Source: Gloeocapsopsis dulcis (GTDB lineage Bacteria > Cyanobacteriota > Cyanobacteriia > Cyanobacteriales > Chroococcidiopsidaceae). Taken from it: a stretch of 64,000 bases of DNA. How positions within the stretch are numbered: position 1 is the first letter of the stretch; every line of letters begins with the position of its first letter. Of this stretch, positions 61,617 to 64,000 are shown in pieces. The DNA lies in contig NZ_CP119968.1 in assembly GCF_032163395.1 (NCBI RefSeq), positions 3,746,001-3,810,000 on the forward strand, in the 5' to 3' direction. The notes under the pieces were generated by a model. That model was not told where the DNA came from, did no database searches, and saw only the letters and a program-made list of their open reading frames with translations. A program made the translations under genes and the position numbers.

Positions 61617-62309
61617 TTATGACTGCAAAACCGCTACACGGCATAACTCTAAACCATCTCCGCTATAACCCGAATAAATCTCACTAACCTCAAAACCCCA
61701 CGCGACTAAATCGCGATCAATCCAGCCTTGCCTCAAATTATCACGGTGGCTGCGGTATTGCGAAACGATCAACCGACCACCCTTAGAAACAAACTTCGCT
61801 AACAATCGCTCGACAAACCGTTTTTGATAATTGCGCGGCACATAATTCAGTTCAGTCCGCACGTAGTCAAAGCGTTGAGGTGAAGTCCAATTCCAAGCAT
61901 TACCGACATAAATGTTATTAGCATAAGTGGACAGACGTTCCTGAGCTAAGGCAACTAGTTTTGCTGAGTAGTCTAAACCGTATGGTGTTAACTCAATTCC
62001 CTTTAGCCCTGACCAGGCAACTAAACACTCCAGCAAGTATCCATTAGCACAACCAATATCAAGATACTTGCCTGGTCGATTCACCGCTGCTATGTTTGCT
62101 ACACGAAGACGTGTCCACTCCTCAAATGTGCCACTCTTACCTGATTGCTGCCAGGGTGTCGGTGCAGCAGTATACGCATCTTCTAAGATTTGTTTGATTT
62201 CGATAAACCAATCTTGTAAATCTGCTGATGCCACATCATCAAGCGCAAACCCACACTGACAGCGTTGAATTGTTTCGTTGACATTTTGTAAACATCGAGG
62301 GCAACGCAT
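61617..62309 (-). CDS. Class I methyltransferase with N-terminal zinc-ribbon
   Basis: 230 residues from ATG 62309 (GTG one codon earlier possible). The N-terminus MRCPRCLQNVNETIQRCQCGFALDD is a small four-cysteine zinc-ribbon. The methyltransferase domain contains KYLDIGCANGYLLECL (motif I, about 88-103), GLDYSAKLVALAQERL and FDYVRTELNYVPRNYQKRFVERLLAKFVSKGGRLIVSQYRS. Substrate unknown. It may be co-transcribed with the glycosyltransferase downstream (118-base gap). Confidence 0.85.
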   Translation of the reverse strand: MRCPRCLQNVNETIQRCQCGFALDDVASADLQDWFIEIKQILEDAYTAAPTPWQQSGKSGTFEEWTRLRVANIAAVNRPGKYLDIGCANGYLLECLVAWSGLKGIELTPYGLDYSAKLVALAQERLSTYANNIYVGNAWNWTSPQRFDYVRTELNYVPRNYQKRFVERLLAKFVSKGGRLIVSQYRSHRDNLRQGWIDRDLVAWGFEVSEIYSGYSGDGLELCRVAVLQS

Positions 62310-62312
62310 CAC

Positions 62313-62620
62313 AAAATTTAAACAAATATAAGCAGTAAAATACTAGTTCAATTCTTACCGCTTTTCAAACTACGCCCTAATGAATCAAATGAAGCAGGAT
62401 AAGAGCTTTAGGTGATATTACTGAGGCAAAAATTTATGAGTTTTTGCATACTCTGCTTGATGAAGCATTCGTTTGTATATTTTGAATGAAGGATAAGAAA
62501 TTATAAAGAGTATATATTTTTGTGTTGTATAAAGAAATATAAATAGAAATATTATTTAATTGCCAAACTAAAATTTAAAATTTTCAGTATGTTAATGCTG
62601 GAACAAATTAATATCAAGCA
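62313..62620. other. AT-rich divergent intergenic region
   Basis: About 310 bases between the methyltransferase and pgl. It contains long A/T runs around 62480-62600 and no visible gene. Promoters of both genes are expected here. Confidence 0.45.
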
Positions 62621-63352
62621 ATGAAAATTGAAGTTTTATCAGATAAGTCAGCATTAATTGAGCGATCGCTGCATCTAACAGTCACTAAAATGACAACTGC
62701 GATCGCCGAACGTGGTGTTTGTACGATCGCGTTATCTGGAGGAAGTACACCCAAACCATTATACGAAGCGATTGCTGCCCAACAGCTACCTTGGGAGAAA
62801 ATTCATGTGTTCTGGGGCGATGAACGCTATGTGCCACCAAATGACCTTAATAGCAATCAATTAATGGCACGCCAAGCTTGGTTGGATCGCGTTAATCTTC
62901 CTGAAGAAAACATTCACCCAATTCCTACGGATGAAGTTGAACCCACAGTCGCTGCCAGCAAGTATGAAGAACATCTCCAAACGTTCTTTCAAATCAGTAG
63001 TGGAGAATTTCCCAGGTTTGACATTATTTTGCTAGGTATGGGCGACGATGGGCATACCGCGTCGTTGTTTCCGCACACTGAAGCATTGCAAGCACGGGGG
63101 TTGATTACGGTTGGTAACAAGCAGGATGAACTCCGAATTACATTTACAGTGCCGTTGATTAATCACGCGCGGTGTGTGATGTTTGTAGTTGCTGGTGCAG
63201 ACAAAAAATCTGCTTTAGCGCAAGTGTTTGCAACTGATGCTGACGACTTTAGTTATCCTAGTCGCTTAATTCAACCGCAAGGAGAATTATGGTGGCTACT
63301 CGATCGTGATGCAGGAGAAGAGTTACAAGTTTCTACTGCTGCTGAATCCTAA
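62621..63352 (+). CDS. pgl: 6-phosphogluconolactonase
   Basis: 243 residues from ATG. DevB/Pgl family: CTIALSGGSTPKPLYEAIA, WEKIHVFWGDERYVPPNDLNSNQLMARQAWLDRV, FDIILLGMGDDGHTASLFPHT and the end LIQPQGELWWLLDRDA. It hydrolyses 6-phosphogluconolactone in the oxidative pentose phosphate pathway, important for NADPH supply in the dark. No zwf or opcA gene is in the window. Confidence 0.94.
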   Translation: MKIEVLSDKSALIERSLHLTVTKMTTAIAERGVCTIALSGGSTPKPLYEAIAAQQLPWEKIHVFWGDERYVPPNDLNSNQLMARQAWLDRVNLPEENIHPIPTDEVEPTVAASKYEEHLQTFFQISSGEFPRFDIILLGMGDDGHTASLFPHTEALQARGLITVGNKQDELRITFTVPLINHARCVMFVVAGADKKSALAQVFATDADDFSYPSRLIQPQGELWWLLDRDAGEELQVSTAAES

Positions 63353-63425
63353 ATTAGTGACTAAAATTTGACGTAGTATGTTCGGTTAAGCAAACTCGAC
63401 GCTCAATTTTGATGGAAAGATATTC

Positions 63426-64000
63426 ATGATTGTCTGTCCTAACTGTAATCACTCTAACCCCGACGGAGCGCAAACGTGCGAGGCTTGCTATACTCCTTTA
63501 CCTGCTACCGCAACTTGTCCTAATTGTGGAGCAACGGTACAAACAGATGCAAGCTTCTGCGGTCAATGTGGTTTTAACTTAAAAGCAAGTCGAGCAACAG
63601 AAGAAATTTTCGCAGGTGATATCAGCACGGATGTTGGTAATGATATTCCAGCATTAGAAACTCCTGAACCACTTGTTGAACCACAGCGCTTGGTAATCAG
63701 CGCACATCCGAGTGCAGAAACCTCAAGTCAGAGTTACTTAGTAGAATCAGTAGAAACACCGAAATCACAATCTGAATTAACATCACCAGCAAGCGATACT
63801 ACTCCACTGCCCACGACTCCTGTAAGTAGTGCAGAGCAAGTTAGCACAGTCTCAGGTTCGCCTACAGGTAGTTCCAAAACGCAATTACAGCAGCAAACAA
63901 TAAAATTGCTACATGTCCAAACTGATACAAATATAGAATTGCCACAAAATTTAGGTGTTATTCACATTGGTAAGCCTAATGACAGAATTCCCCCAGATAT
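63426..64000 (+). CDS. Zinc-ribbon/FHA domain protein (5' part, cut by window end)
   Basis: Open from ATG 63426 to the window end, 191 codons visible. The N-terminus has two zinc ribbons: MIVCPNCNHSNPDGAQTCEACYTPL and ATCPNCGATVQTDASFCGQCGFNL. A long Ser/Thr/Glu-rich linker follows, and at about 156 the start of an FHA domain appears (IKLLHVQTDTNIELPQNLGVIHIGKPND). FHA domains bind phosphothreonine, so the protein probably works in Ser/Thr-kinase signalling; cyanobacteria have several of this layout. It follows pgl on the same strand by 73 bases. Confidence 0.85.
   Translation, partial: MIVCPNCNHSNPDGAQTCEACYTPLPATATCPNCGATVQTDASFCGQCGFNLKASRATEEIFAGDISTDVGNDIPALETPEPLVEPQRLVISAHPSAETSSQSYLVESVETPKSQSELTSPASDTTPLPTTPVSSAEQVSTVSGSPTGSSKTQLQQQTIKLLHVQTDTNIELPQNLGVIHIGKPNDRIPPD

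Overview
This window is chromosome from a cyanobacterium. It has two psbA genes for photosystem II D1, a CpcT/CpeT-type phycobiliprotein lyase, Raf1 (RuBisCO accumulation factor), CRR7, a MenG-type quinone methyltransferase, CofG, the PanC-CMK fusion typical of cyanobacteria, several cyanobacteria-restricted DUF families (DUF1400, DUF2854, DUF3493, DUF29), and very many GCGATCGC (HIP1) octamers. Gene content and style suggest a coccoid, Chroococcidiopsis/Gloeocapsa-like lineage, but that placement is inference.

Layout. 1-4.25 kb: core cyanobacterial genes, including a large secreted beta-helix/SLH protein. 4.28-5.74 kb: a tRNA-Thr(CGT) gene followed by a lone tyrosine recombinase and a second copy of the tRNA 3' end, which together look like a 1.4-kb integrase-only element. 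5.75-11.2 kb: housekeeping genes (lipid kinase, CRR7, DUF2854, methyltransferase/GNAT pair, methionine aminopeptidase, a single-domain response regulator). 11.50-20.62 kb: a 9.1-kb integrated element bounded by a perfect 46-bp repeat of the 3' half of tRNA-Cys(GCA). It carries an integrase, a primase/SF3-helicase-like replication protein, a possible excisionase, a Panacea antitoxin with a RelE-like partner, ribbon-helix-helix and coiled-coil regulators with operator-like repeats, and twelve copies of a 9-bp iteron-like motif. No capsid, packaging or conjugation gene is recognisable, so it resembles a satellite or plasmid-like island. 21-29 kb: phosphodiesterase, phycobiliprotein lyase, TPR and pentapeptide proteins, a repeat-rich peptidoglycan-binding protein, a membrane ClpP-fold protease, a PrlF-YhaV toxin-antitoxin pair and malic enzyme. 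29.3-30.7 kb: a solitary TnpB element. 30.8-42 kb: an HTH-ClpN fusion regulator, a methyltransferase-HIT fusion whose central HIT histidine is serine, purM, rlpA, panC/cmk, sodB and ppk1. 41.4-48.1 kb: two TetR modules (with a DJ-1/PfpI protein and with a glutathione S-transferase) around the psbA pair and cofG. 48.2-64 kb: hflX, DUF445, menG, raf1, gdhA, a SWIM zinc-finger gene divergent from a ribbon-helix-helix gene with an 18-bp repeat operator, a GT39 membrane glycosyltransferase, a UvrD-like helicase, a TIGR04282 glycosyltransferase, a methyltransferase, pgl, and the start of a zinc-ribbon/FHA protein cut by the window end.

The most interesting parts are the tRNA-Cys element with its iteron-like arrays, the minimal tRNA-Thr element, the SWIM/RHH module, and the HIT fusion with the altered catalytic motif. 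All identifications come from reading the translated sequence and recalled family knowledge; no database search was run.
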